Part shown: positions 24,541 through 33,300 of the stretch, piece by piece | Layout: each line of letters opens with the position of its first letter | How positions within the stretch are numbered: position 1 is the stretch's first letter | From: Niabella sp. | GTDB lineage: Bacteria > Bacteroidota > Bacteroidia > Chitinophagales > Chitinophagaceae | NCBI GenBank assembly: GCA_027493055.1 | Contig: JAPUDO010000118.1 | Location: forward strand, 1-64,000 | Length of the DNA: 64,000 bases | Reading direction: 5' to 3' | Notes under the pieces: generated by a model | The model's database searches: none | Seen by the model: only the letters and a program-made list of their open reading frames with translations | Told to the model about the DNA's origin: nothing | Position numbers and translations under genes: made by a program

Positions 24541-25700
24541 TTAGTCCAGCCGAAATAAAAAATCAGGCTCTAAAATGGTGGAAGCCCTTGTTACAGAGTT
24601 ACATTCGGGAAGAGCTATTTTTTCCGAAAAGTATAGATCGTATTGGGAAAGTCCAATCCAGCCATGTCACAGCAAGATTTGAATTGCTACAACAGGAAAT
24701 TGAAGAGCTTTACCGTTGTTCTAAAAATCAAACTGGTATAGGTTATCAGGTACAGACCGCCGGGCGAAATTTTAGGCGCACAGGCAGCCACGAACTACCG
24801 GATGCCGTTGTCTTTGAAACCATCGAGGATTACATAGCTTTTACAGGTTTTAAGAAAGAATGGAATATTTTTCTGACAAACTACAATATTATTAAAGACA
24901 GTTTTCCCACTTTGCAAAATTGGGCTTTGCAGAATTGCCTGTGGTTGACGAATAAAAATGTCAATTGGAATGATGTGCTTAAGGTTTGCCGGTATTTTAG
25001 TGAAACTCCCAGACCTAATCTTTATCTACGTCAACTGCCAATCGAAATTCATACGAAATTTATTGAGGAAAATAATGCGCTAATCCAATCTTTGCTTGAT
25101 TATCTTATTCCCGGCCATATACGATCAGTAGCTCAAAAGCGTTTTGCAGAGCGATATTTTCTAAAATATGACGAGCCGCTTATCAGAATACGCGTACTAG
25201 ACATAGACCTTACCCACTTTGGTAATTTCTCTGACATTAGTATTCCGCTTTCCGATTTTGAAAAAATGGATATGCCAGCAAGTAACATATTGATCACAGA
25301 GAATAAGATGAACTTTCTAACATTACCGGCTACGCCTTCTACAATTGCTGTTTGGAGCGGTGGCGGATTTAATGTCAGTTACCTCAAAAATGTTCAATGG
25401 CTGAAAGAGAAACATATTTTATATTGGGGAGATATTGACGAACACGGTTTTCAAATACTTCATCAGCTAAGAAGGTATTACCCGAATACCCAAAGCATAA
25501 TGATGGATTACAAAACCTTTGAGCATTTTTCGGAATTTTCGGTTGCCGGAGCACGCAACAAATCTGAACAGCTTTCATTATTAAAAAGTGAGGAACATAA
25601 ACTTTTTGAACGATTAAAGTTGATCGATAAAAACAGGTTGGAACAGGAAAAAATCTCACAAGGATATGTCGAAGAATATTTAAAAAGCCTTTTGCCATAA
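24537..25700 (+). CDS. jetD: JetD, topoisomerase-VI/Toprim-like nuclease of Wadjet
   Basis: A 387-residue protein with an N-terminal DUF3322 region (WKPLLQSYIREELFFPKSID) and a C-terminal DUF2220/Toprim region. Toprim residues are seen in ILITENKMNFL (catalytic glutamate, near residue 255) and YWGDIDEHGFQIL (DxD near residue 300). JetD is the subunit that cleaves plasmid DNA trapped by JetABC. Its ATGA start overlaps the jetC stop. As the last gene it completes the jetABCD order, so the system appears intact. Confidence 0.92.
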   Translation: MISPAEIKNQALKWWKPLLQSYIREELFFPKSIDRIGKVQSSHVTARFELLQQEIEELYRCSKNQTGIGYQVQTAGRNFRRTGSHELPDAVVFETIEDYIAFTGFKKEWNIFLTNYNIIKDSFPTLQNWALQNCLWLTNKNVNWNDVLKVCRYFSETPRPNLYLRQLPIEIHTKFIEENNALIQSLLDYLIPGHIRSVAQKRFAERYFLKYDEPLIRIRVLDIDLTHFGNFSDISIPLSDFEKMDMPASNILITENKMNFLTLPATPSTIAVWSGGGFNVSYLKNVQWLKEKHILYWGDIDEHGFQILHQLRRYYPNTQSIMMDYKTFEHFSEFSVAGARNKSEQLSLLKSEEHKLFERLKLIDKNRLEQEKISQGYVEEYLKSLLP

Positions 25701-25896
25701 AAACTTCCGGTAGAAATATTTTAGCGTTAAACAATAATGCAATTCACAGTTAAATAGATTTAGCACAACAGTATTTAATAGAATTGAAACTAATTCAGAA
25801 CGCGTCAATTGAACGATCTTAAATATTTAATAAGGTCGCCAGCTCTATGATTTTAGATGTTTACAATTCACTGAGTAGTCTTAAATCCGCTAAAAA

Positions 25897-25926
25897 GTGG
25901 TTCGAGTTTTGTACCACAGGGATCAC
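25897..25926 (+). other. Possible attachment site: tRNA 3'-end-like sequence
   Basis: GTGGTTCGAG is like the T-arm and T-loop (GGTTCGA) of a tRNA, and CAGGGATCAC follows 10 bases later where an acceptor strand would end. No D-arm, anticodon arm or 5' acceptor is present upstream, so this is not a whole tRNA gene. Integrative elements that insert in tRNA 3' ends leave such partial copies. It stands between the last defence gene and a terminator-like hairpin. The matching left copy is outside the window. Confidence 0.35.
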
Positions 25927-25942
25927 AACGAAATACATAAGT

Positions 25943-25975
25943 CGTTGATAGTTAGTTTGCTATCAACGGCTTTTT
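25943..25975 (+). terminator. Intrinsic terminator-like hairpin
   Basis: CGTTGATAG (25943-25951) pairs exactly with CTATCAACG (25960-25968) around an 8-base loop and is followed by GCTTTTTAC. This fits an intrinsic terminator on the plus strand. It could end the jet transcript or be the native terminator of the tRNA whose 3' end forms the presumed attachment site. Confidence 0.65.
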
Positions 25976-26093
25976 ACACTATTGTATTTAGGCATTTACA
26001 TACAAGCTGTTTGATAGTGTCACTAAAAATCGCCAACAATTTCAACCCATACAATAGAATTATTAAACTAGTATTATTTTTATAGTCAATTTT

Positions 26094-26360
26094 ATGACAG
26101 GATTTAAAGCTTTTTTGTATCAAGGGTTGAGCGTTCTATTTTTTTTGGTTGTTTATTTGTTTATATTTTTGAAGGACCCTTTACAAAAAGAGTATGCTCC
26201 GAATACGGTTTTAATTTTAATTTTGTTTCTAACCGGCGCATTAACTAAACGTAGTCCTTGGATTTTTATTATAATTGTTCTATTGCTTACTATTTTATTG
26301 GTTTTTTCATATTGCTTTAATGTATCGTTTCCATTTTTTTTAGAAAAAAGAATACACTGA
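26094..26360 (+). CDS. Small hydrophobic protein, unknown
   Basis: An open frame of 88 residues, almost wholly hydrophobic with three segments that could cross the membrane: LSVLFFLVVYLFIFL, TVLILILFLTGALT and IFIIIVLLLTILLVF. The codons are AT-rich, and hydrophobic frames arise easily in such DNA, so the gene is uncertain. It stands alone after the presumed element end. Confidence 0.4.
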   Translation: MTGFKAFLYQGLSVLFFLVVYLFIFLKDPLQKEYAPNTVLILILFLTGALTKRSPWIFIIIVLLLTILLVFSYCFNVSFPFFLEKRIH

Positions 26361-26782
26361 TTTTTAAAAAACCTATTACAAGCAAATTATTGTTTCAATA
26401 ACTATCTGTTTTTGGATTCGATAATTGAAACAATAATGTGTCAATTATCTTTTCCGTCTGGATAGAAGATAGGTATATACTATCAATGGATATGGTGCTA
26501 TAATTTTTTGTTTGTGCAGAGTAGGAGAAATTGAGTGATATTTCTGAATATAGAAATGAATCATACAAAGAAATACCGATTAATTGATGTTTTTTATTTA
26601 CTGTTGTAAGCAGTAATTATATTCTGTTGTGACGAGTCGAAAAAACAAACAAGCAACTTGTGGATAAAATATCCATAGGTGAAAATTTTTTTAGTACCAC
26701 ATAAGGGCATTTTTCGCATGATGCTCATACTTTAACTTCGATACTATAACATCAAATATTTAATAGCTGTTTCAAACAAAAG
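26361..26782. other. AT-rich noncoding stretch with a 14-bp perfect inverted repeat
   Basis: No supported gene. ATTATTGTTTCAAT (26386-26399) and ATTGAAACAATAAT (26424-26437) are exact reverse complements separated by 24 bases. No T-tract follows. The repeat may be an old element end or a regulatory stem. The remainder, up to the hicB stop, shows nothing clear. Confidence 0.5.
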
Positions 26783-27199
26783 CTATACAAGACTTGCAAG
26801 CTGGCTTATTTGCTTGTTAATATTAATAATGCCGGCTGCGATCTTTTCGTTTTGTTCTGGTCTTGGTTTTCTGTGACCTGTGAGGTAATGACTTAACTGT
26901 TTTTCATTAATACCGGTAACACGGGAAAGTGCTGACCTCGTAATTAACCCATCAGCCAGGTGAAGCATGGCCGAGGCCTGTAATTCATAATTCAGCCGAT
27001 ACTTCCCGTTAATCACATAAGTCGGCAATCTATCGCCGTCTTCCAAAGATCCTTCGATATGGAATTTAAAAGCTTCAGTGAAATTAGCCTTAGCTTCACT
27101 CAGTGTTTTACCTGTCGCAAAAACCATCCCGTTTATTGCTCCTGTACCGGCGCTAAAGTTATCACCAGACCATTCTATCAAGACTCTGATTTTTTTCAT
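26783..27199 (-). CDS. hicB: HicB-family antitoxin with C-terminal helix-turn-helix
   Basis: A 138-residue antitoxin. The N-terminal half is a HicB-type partial RNase-H-like fold (IRVLIEWSGDNFSAG, GKTLSEAKANFTEAFKFHIEG). The C-terminal half is a Cro/XRE-like DNA-binding domain (LITRSALSRVTGINEKQL, then SHYLTGHRKPRPEQNEKI). It would bind and block HicA and repress its own operon. It follows hicA by 13 bp on the minus strand, the common hicA-hicB order. Confidence 0.87.
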   Translation of the reverse strand: MKKIRVLIEWSGDNFSAGTGAINGMVFATGKTLSEAKANFTEAFKFHIEGSLEDGDRLPTYVINGKYRLNYELQASAMLHLADGLITRSALSRVTGINEKQLSHYLTGHRKPRPEQNEKIAAGIININKQISQLASLV

Positions 27200-27212
27200 A
27201 CCCCGTTTTTTA

Positions 27213-27410
27213 TTACCTCCATCCTGCTTGTTTAAAAATACTGTTTAAAAGCTCTTGCGATAAGGTATCGCTGGACTTTCCGTTTATTGTAACCTTTCCA
27301 GGCTTTGCAGGATGCTTAAACTGCCTGTGGCTGGTACTTTTATGAGATGCTAAAAACCATCCGTCAGCTTTTAGCATCTCAATGATTTCTTTTACCTTAA
27401 ATCTTTTCAT
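27213..27410 (-). CDS. hicA: HicA-family mRNA interferase toxin
   Basis: A 65-residue toxin with a double-stranded-RNA-binding-like fold. The family pattern is clear: VKEIIEMLKADGWFLASHK, then TSHRQFKHP with the expected catalytic histidine, and KVTINGKSSDTLSQELLNSI. HicA cleaves mRNA when free of HicB. The length equals that of the family. A -7 box overlapped by an inverted repeat is found 20 bp upstream. Confidence 0.88.
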   Translation of the reverse strand: MKRFKVKEIIEMLKADGWFLASHKSTSHRQFKHPAKPGKVTINGKSSDTLSQELLNSIFKQAGWR

Positions 27411-27429
27411 GTGTTTTTCATAAGTAATA

Positions 27430-27451
27430 CAAAGATAGAATATTTTCTATC
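27430..27451 (-). promoter_or_regulatory. hicAB -7 box overlapped by a probable HicB operator
   Basis: On the minus strand TATCTTTG (27437-27430) matches the Bacteroidota -7 consensus TAnnTTTG, about 20 bp before the hicA ATG. GATAGAA (27434-27440) and TTCTATC (27445-27451) form a perfect 7-bp dyad around 4 bases and share bases with the -7 box. A repressor bound there would block transcription, as expected for HicB autoregulation. Confidence 0.62.
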
Positions 27452-27482
27452 AATAAATGCATACTATTATAAATACCCAGCA

Positions 27483-28256
27483 TCAGGCTGCATTTAAAAC
27501 AATCACCTGCACCCCTTTTTGGGTAAGCATATCTACTATGTGCGGAGAAACTTTGCTGTCTGTAATGATCTGGTCAATCTCGTCAAAATCACAGATCTTT
27601 CCAAACCCCCGTTTTCCGAATTTGGAGGAATCTGCCAGCACAATGGTTTTTTGAGCCGCCAGTATCATTTGCCTGTTAAGCTGTGCCTCCATCATGTTGG
27701 AAGTAGTAAGACCAAAATCAAGGTCAATGCCATCCACGCCCAGGAACAGCCTGGTGAAGGAAAAATCTTTTAAGATACTTTCAGCATAAGCGCCGGTTAC
27801 TGATGTGGAAGTTTTTCTCACAATGCCTCCCAGCTGTATAATTTCAATTTCGTTATGACGGGTAAGTTCGGCCGCAACATTTAATGCAGCGGTTACTACT
27901 GTTAAATTTCCCTGTGATACAATATTTTTTGCCAGGTATTGTACCGTAGTTCCGGATGCGATCAGTATGCAGTCGTTTCTTTCTATTAAAGTAGCCGCGT
28001 AATGACCTATAACCTGTTTTTCTGTTGCCTGCATAAGCAGCTTTTCATTAACAGGCCTGTCTGCTATATATGGATTGCTGGCTGTAGCACCACCATGCGT
28101 TCTGTATAAAAGATTTTTTTCTTCTAAAAGTTTCAGATCCTTTCTTATGGTTACGGTTGATACGGAAAGTTCCTGGCAAAGATCATTAACTGTAACACTT
28201 CCTTGTTTTTCCAGTTGGTGTAAAATATGCTGATGCCTGTCTGTAGAAATGCTCAT
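27483..28256 (-). CDS. DeoR/GlpR-family transcriptional repressor of the glycerol-phosphate locus
   Basis: A 257-residue regulator. The N-terminal DeoR-type helix-turn-helix is present (RHQHILHQLEKQGSVTVNDL, LCQELSVSTVTIRKDLKLLE, YRTHGGA). The C-terminal ISOCOT-like sensor has LIASGTTVQYLA and the family segment FLGVDGIDLDFGLTT, followed by IVLADSSKFGKRGF. It is divergent from glpD and the neighbours are glycerol-3-phosphate genes, so glycerol-3-phosphate is the likely effector. A -7 box overlaps a repeat related to three direct repeats near glpD. Gene position supports GlpR, but other DeoR proteins look alike. Confidence 0.82.
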   Translation of the reverse strand: MSISTDRHQHILHQLEKQGSVTVNDLCQELSVSTVTIRKDLKLLEEKNLLYRTHGGATASNPYIADRPVNEKLLMQATEKQVIGHYAATLIERNDCILIASGTTVQYLAKNIVSQGNLTVVTAALNVAAELTRHNEIEIIQLGGIVRKTSTSVTGAYAESILKDFSFTRLFLGVDGIDLDFGLTTSNMMEAQLNRQMILAAQKTIVLADSSKFGKRGFGKICDFDEIDQIITDSKVSPHIVDMLTQKGVQVIVLNAA

Positions 28257-28268
28257 ATAGTATAATAA

Positions 28269-28287
28269 ATTTCTATTTACAAATATA
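28269..28287 (-). promoter_or_regulatory. glpR-type gene -7 box with an overlapping operator-like repeat
   Basis: On the minus strand TATATTTG (28287-28280) is an exact TAnnTTTG -7 box, with the regulator's ATG at 28256. The plus-strand stretch ATTTCTATTTACAAAT (28269-28284) agrees at 12 of 16 positions with the direct repeat upstream of glpD. This suggests self-repression. Confidence 0.5.
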
Positions 28288-28329
28288 ACTTCCTTATAGT
28301 GAATTCAGCATCAATGTCGTTTGCTTAAA

Positions 28330-28475
28330 GTTTCTGTGCAGTTGAGGAACAGATACTGGTTACTGGATGCAGGTTGCTGGTTACTGGCAATAGGCGCCTC
28401 CTGCTAACTTTTCAACCTTTAAACTTGCCGGATACTGTCTAACGTCTAACTATTATCTAAGTACTAACTATCGTC
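28330..28475. repeat. Degenerate word-like repeats in the glpR-glpD intergenic region
   Basis: Imperfect repeats of GGTTACTGG/GGTTGCTGG (around 28357-28389) are followed by variants of CTAACGTCTAACTA (around 28438-28475). The pattern is short, imperfect and tandem, and no frame is coding. It lies in the 358-bp noncoding region (28257-28614) that also holds the two regulatory sites. Similar patches occur at 40527 and near 61520. Confidence 0.45.
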
Positions 28476-28515
28476 AAAATACTATGATCCGTCAGCTTAC
28501 TGCGCGCTTCTTTAT

Positions 28516-28573
28516 ATTTCGAATTATATTTCTTTTTGTTTCAAATTATTTTTTTTAATTTCGATTTATATTT
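28516..28573 (+). promoter_or_regulatory. Three direct operator-like repeats upstream of glpD
   Basis: Three related 16-mers, ATTTCGAATTATATTT (28516), GTTTCAAATTATTTTT (28538) and ATTTCGATTTATATTT (28558), start 22 and 20 bases apart, about two helix turns. The stretch between holds TTTCTTTTTGTTTC, a TTTC-repeat type known from DeoR-family operators. It lies 41 bp before the glpD ATG and faces the divergent DeoR-family gene. I infer that this regulator binds here. Confidence 0.55.
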
Positions 28574-28614
28574 TAATATTGTATTAGGGATTGAGATTTA
28601 TAAGCCACATTGCC

Positions 28615-30171
28615 ATGAGTATTAACAGGGATATATTAATAGAAAAGCTGAAGGATGAAGAGTTCATCTGGGATATTATGGTTATCGGGGGCGGGGCTAC
28701 GGGCCTGGGGATAGCATTGGATGCAGTGACCAGGGGTTATAAAGTGTTAGTGGTAGAGCAATCAGATTTTGCAAAAGGTACTTCCAGTCGCAGCACCAAA
28801 TTAGTGCATGGCGGGGTGCGTTACCTGGCACAGGGCGATGTGGCATTGGTGCGTGAAGCAAGTAAAGAAAGAGGCCTGCTCTGGAAAAACGCCCCCCACC
28901 TGGTAAAAAACCAAACTTTTATCATTCCCGTTTATAGCTGGCTGGATAAGATCAAATACGGTATCGGTTTAAAAATGTACGACTGGATCGCCGGCAGGTT
29001 GTCTTTAGGTGCTTCTTTGCTCATCTCCAGGAAAGAAACTGCACGGGCGCTTCCGGAAGTAACTACAAAAGGACTAAAGGGTGGAGTGAAATATCATGAC
29101 GGGCAATTTGACGATTCGCGCTTAGCCATCAACCTGGCGCAAACCATTATTGAGCAGGGAGGGAGCGCCATCAATTATATGAAGGTGGTTTCGCTTTTAA
29201 AAGAAGCCGGAAAGATCAGTGGCGCCACAGTGCAGGATGAAGAAAGTGGCAACAGGTTTTTAGTACATGCAAGAGCAGTTGTAAACGCTACAGGAGTTTT
29301 TGTTGATGGCATACTAAAGATGGACGATCCCGCTGCCCGTAATAGTGTGGTAGCCAGCCAGGGCATCCACCTGGTTTTTGATAAAGCGCTGTATAGTTCC
29401 GAACATGCGTTAATGATTCCCAAAACCAGTGATGGAAGGGTATTGTTTGCAGTACCCTGGCACCGGGAAGTAGTAGTAGGTACTACGGATACGCTGGTTG
29501 GTGAGCCGTTGCTTGAACCTCAGGCCCTGGAAGAAGAAGTGGATTTTATTTTGAATACTGCTTCGCAATATCTGACTAAAAAAATAACCCGCAGGGATGT
29601 AAAAAGTATGTATGTGGGGCTGAGGCCGCTGGCTGCTCCACAGGAGGGCTCCCAGAAAACAAAAGAAATATCAAGAAGCCACAAAATATTACATTCCGGA
29701 TCTTACCTGTTCACCGTTATTGGCGGTAAATGGACCACTTTCCGCAAAATGGGACAGGACCTGGTAGATCATATAGAGAAAGTGCTGAACTGGCCGCGAA
29801 CCTCCTCTATATCAAAATCTTTTAAAATTCATGGCTATCAGCAGCAGGTTGACTGGAAGGACCCGCTTTATTTTTATGGAAGCGATGCTGAAGCAATCAG
29901 GAAAAAGCTGGCTGATAAAAACGATTGGTTAAGTGAACGCCTGCGCATATACCGCGGGCAGGTACATTGGGCGGTGCAGTATGAGATGGCCCGTACCGTT
30001 GAAGATTTTCTTGCCCGGAGAACCAGGGCTTTGTTCCTGGATGCTGAAGAAAGTATGCGCCTGGCTCCGGAAGTTGCAGCGCTGATGGCCGCTCCCCTGG
30101 GTAAGGATAAAGCCTGGGAAGAAGAGCAGGTAACCGCTTTTAATACGATTGCAGAAAAATACAGGCTGTAA
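28615..30171 (+). CDS. glpD: Glycerol-3-phosphate dehydrogenase, FAD-dependent
   Basis: A 518-residue membrane-associated flavoprotein that oxidises sn-glycerol-3-phosphate to dihydroxyacetone phosphate and passes electrons to quinones. The FAD dinucleotide motif is DIMVIGGGATGLGIALDA, followed by the family segments FAKGTSSRSTKLVHGGVRYL and LFAVPWHREVVVGTTDT. GKWTTFRKMGQDLVD is also typical. An in-frame TTG at 28591 would add eight residues; the ATG at 28615 gives the usual start. Operator-like repeats sit just upstream. The SusC gene begins 190 bp downstream. Confidence 0.93.
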   Translation: MSINRDILIEKLKDEEFIWDIMVIGGGATGLGIALDAVTRGYKVLVVEQSDFAKGTSSRSTKLVHGGVRYLAQGDVALVREASKERGLLWKNAPHLVKNQTFIIPVYSWLDKIKYGIGLKMYDWIAGRLSLGASLLISRKETARALPEVTTKGLKGGVKYHDGQFDDSRLAINLAQTIIEQGGSAINYMKVVSLLKEAGKISGATVQDEESGNRFLVHARAVVNATGVFVDGILKMDDPAARNSVVASQGIHLVFDKALYSSEHALMIPKTSDGRVLFAVPWHREVVVGTTDTLVGEPLLEPQALEEEVDFILNTASQYLTKKITRRDVKSMYVGLRPLAAPQEGSQKTKEISRSHKILHSGSYLFTVIGGKWTTFRKMGQDLVDHIEKVLNWPRTSSISKSFKIHGYQQQVDWKDPLYFYGSDAEAIRKKLADKNDWLSERLRIYRGQVHWAVQYEMARTVEDFLARRTRALFLDAEESMRLAPEVAALMAAPLGKDKAWEEEQVTAFNTIAEKYRL

Positions 30172-30231
30172 TGCTATATTATGTTTGCGTTAACAAGCGG
30201 GTAGCAGGTAGCTCACCTCTTTGTTGAATAA

Positions 30232-30239
30232 TATATTTG
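30232..30239 (+). promoter_or_regulatory. -7 promoter box before the first SusC gene
   Basis: TATATTTG matches the Bacteroidota -7 box TAnnTTTG and lies about 120 bp upstream of the SusC ATG. A second match, TATGTTTG, is at 30180-30187 next to the glpD stop. No well spaced -33 TTG was found for either. SusCD may thus have its own promoter in addition to read-through from glpD. Confidence 0.42.
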
Positions 30240-30361
30240 CGGCAAAATAGCAAAAACAGGCAATTGTATTGCGTGTTTAATAACATAACTACAAAAAATA
30301 ATTAATCAGTATAGCTGGTATACAAGGCTATTTCATTCACCCAAATCAAAAAACAAATAAG

Positions 30362-33300
30362 ATGCTGCGAAAAACCATCAAGAGCTATGGCCCGGCGGGT
30401 TTACTGTTTTTTTGCCTGCTGTTGCTTGCCCCTGTTTTTGTTCGGGCGCAACAAAAAACAATAACCGGTACGGTTACCTCCTCCGAAACAAAAGAGCCTG
30501 TTTCCAACGCAACAGTAATGATAAAAGGAACTTCAAGGGGTGTAGTTACCAATGCGGAAGGGCATTATTCTATTCCGGTAAATGCCGGCGAAACGCTTAC
30601 TTTTTCTGCTGTTGGTTATACTGCGGTAGACAGGAAAGCAGATGGCCTTTCAGAGATCAGCGTGGCTCTTGAAAGCATTGGCAAACAGGAAGATGAAGTG
30701 GTGGTAACCGCTTTAGGTATCAGGCGGGAAGAAAAAGTGCTAGGTTATTCCATGAGCACTGTAAAAGGAGAAGAGCTTACAGATGCGCTTTCTAATAACT
30801 GGACGGATGCCCTTACGGGAAAGGTGGCAGGACTGAACCTGCTGAAATCCGGAGGCGGACCTTCGGGTTCTAACCAGATCATACTTCGCGGAGAAACCTC
30901 CCTTACCGGGGATAACTCAGCACTCATAGTGGTGGATGGTGTGGTGGTAAGCGGCGCTTCGGGAACAATGACAGGTAACGGATCCGGCAACTACCTGAGC
31001 GGTGATGCCCCGGTGGACTTTGGTTCCGGCCTGGCAGATATTAACCCCAGCGATATTGAAAGTGTTTCTGTGCTTAAAGGACCAGGTGCATCAGCCTTAT
31101 ATGGTGCAAGAGGTGCGCACGGCGCCATCATCATTACAACCAAACAGGGTAGCAAGGGTAAGAAAGGAATAGGTATGGCGTTTAATTCCAACACTACTTT
31201 AGGATTTATTAACCGCTGGCCCGATTACCAGTATGAATACGGGCAGGGAGTAGGCGGTGGCGACCTGTATTACTCTTATGGACAGTCAGAAGACGGCGCC
31301 AGCACATTAAGCACCAGTTCGGCATGGGGACCCAGATTTGATGGCCAGATGTATTATCAATACAACCCCGACTCTGCATGGTACAGGATAAAGCCACCTG
31401 AAAGAACCCTCTGGAAAGCCTATCCCAATAACCGGAAAGATTTCTTCAGGCCTTCAGTAACATTAACAAACAGCCTGTCCCTGTCTGGCGGCAACCAGGC
31501 TACCACGGTGAGATTATCTTATACGAACGTAGTTAACAAATGGATTGTTCCCAATACCGGTTATGGAAGAAATACTATTGCATTGACATTAAAACATAAT
31601 GTTACGGACAAGCTTTCGGTTGCTACCAATATTAATTTCAATAACAGGATCAGCGATAATCTTCCTAATACAGGATATAATAACCAAACCATAATGTATT
31701 TTATGAGGGGCATTACCCCCAACATGAACCTGGACTGGTTTAAGCAATACTGGCGGCCCGGAAGAGAAGGAATAGAGCAAACCACTCCTTTCTCAACTTT
31801 GCTGGATAATCCTTATTTGCAGGCGTATGAAATTATAAACAGCCAGAATAAGAATAATTTTACAGGTACGGTACAGGCTAATTATGCTTTTAGCGAGCAA
31901 TGGAATCTTATGGTAAGAACGGGTATAGATTTTCAATACGACCAGCGAAAAATGAGACGTCCGTTTGATACCTATAACTTCCTGTACGGGTATTACCGGG
32001 AAACAAATATCTATACCCAGGAAACCAATTCCGATGTTCTGCTTCAATATACCAGTAAAAAAAGCAGGCTTTTTAACTATGGGGCCAATGTAGGAGGCGC
32101 CGTTATGGAAAATAAGTTTAATAGTGATGATATATATACCGAGCGGCTTGTGAATCCGGGTATTTTCAATTTTGCCAATACTGCAGATGCGCTGCGCCAA
32201 AACCCACAGAGAAGAAATTATGGAGTAAGCAGCCTGTATTCGATGCTTAACGGATCATTTAAGAATTATTTATTTTTAGATGGAAGCCTGCGTGTGGATT
32301 GGGCCAGTACCCTGGCTTCTCCTTTGAAGAGAGAAGTGACGCCGTTCTTTTATCCTTCTTTAAACGGAAGCTTTATTGTAAGCGATGCATTTAAAATGCC
32401 CCGGAATATTGATTTCTGGAAATTCAGGGTTTCTGTTGCTGGTGTAGGAGGTGGAGGCACCCGTCCGTATCTTACTGCTTATACCTATTTACCTGCCCAG
32501 GGGTACATTGCCGGTTTGTTAACTCCTTCTGTAATTCCTAACCTGGATCTGAAATATGAAAGAACGGTTTCTTATGAGCTGGGTACGGATTTCAGGATGT
32601 TTAAGGGGCGTTATACTTTAGACCTTACAGTATATAAAAGTAATTCTTTCAACCAGATACTGGAAGTGCCTATTGATCCCTCAAGCGGCTATTCCGGGCA
32701 GATCATCAATGCGGGGGATGTAAGAAACAGGGGCGTGGAAGTTAGCGCAAGCGCCAAAATATTAAGCAGCGCAGAGAGATTTAACTGGCGCACTTATGGT
32801 AATATGAGTTATAATGAAAGCAAGATAATGTCTTTACCCTACGAGGATGGCCGCGTAGTACTCTCTACCATATTTGGCTCAAGAGGTACTGTGGAAGCGC
32901 GTTTGGGCGGGGAGTACTCAGCCATGTACGGCTATGGGTATGCCAGGAACAATGCAGGTCAGATCATATATGAAGGCGGCCTTCCAAAAGCTTCCGGAGA
33001 ATTGCTTTATTTAGGTAATGCCACAGCTCCAACAAAGGCTGCATGGGGGAATGAATTTTCCTATAAAGGCTTCCGTCTGAATATTTTGTTTGACGGGCAG
33101 TGGGGTGGAGTGGGATACTCCCTTACCCACGCCGTATTAATGGAAGAAGGAAAACTTAAAAAAACAATACCTGGCCGTTATAATGGTATTATTGGTAATG
33201 GTGTGGTAGATAACGGTGATGGTACCTACTCGCCCAATACAACAATGGTAAGCGCCCAGCCTTATTACTATGCCCACTTCAACAGGGATAACCTGGAGTC

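Larger units (their letters stand above)
25701..26093. other. Noncoding stretch at the probable right end of the mobile element
   Basis: The 390 bp after jetD hold no convincing gene. The notable content is a tRNA-3'-like sequence (25897-25926) followed by a hairpin with T-tract (25943-25975), both listed separately. The sequence is AT-rich otherwise. The genes to the right belong to a different functional group, which agrees with an element boundary here. Confidence 0.5.

Noticed and set aside
25897..25970. Complete tRNA gene
   Set aside because: Only a T-arm-like and acceptor-like end can be seen; no D-arm or anticodon arm lies upstream.
25897..26085. 62-codon plus-strand open frame
   Set aside because: It runs through the tRNA-like sequence and the terminator hairpin and has no protein-like features.
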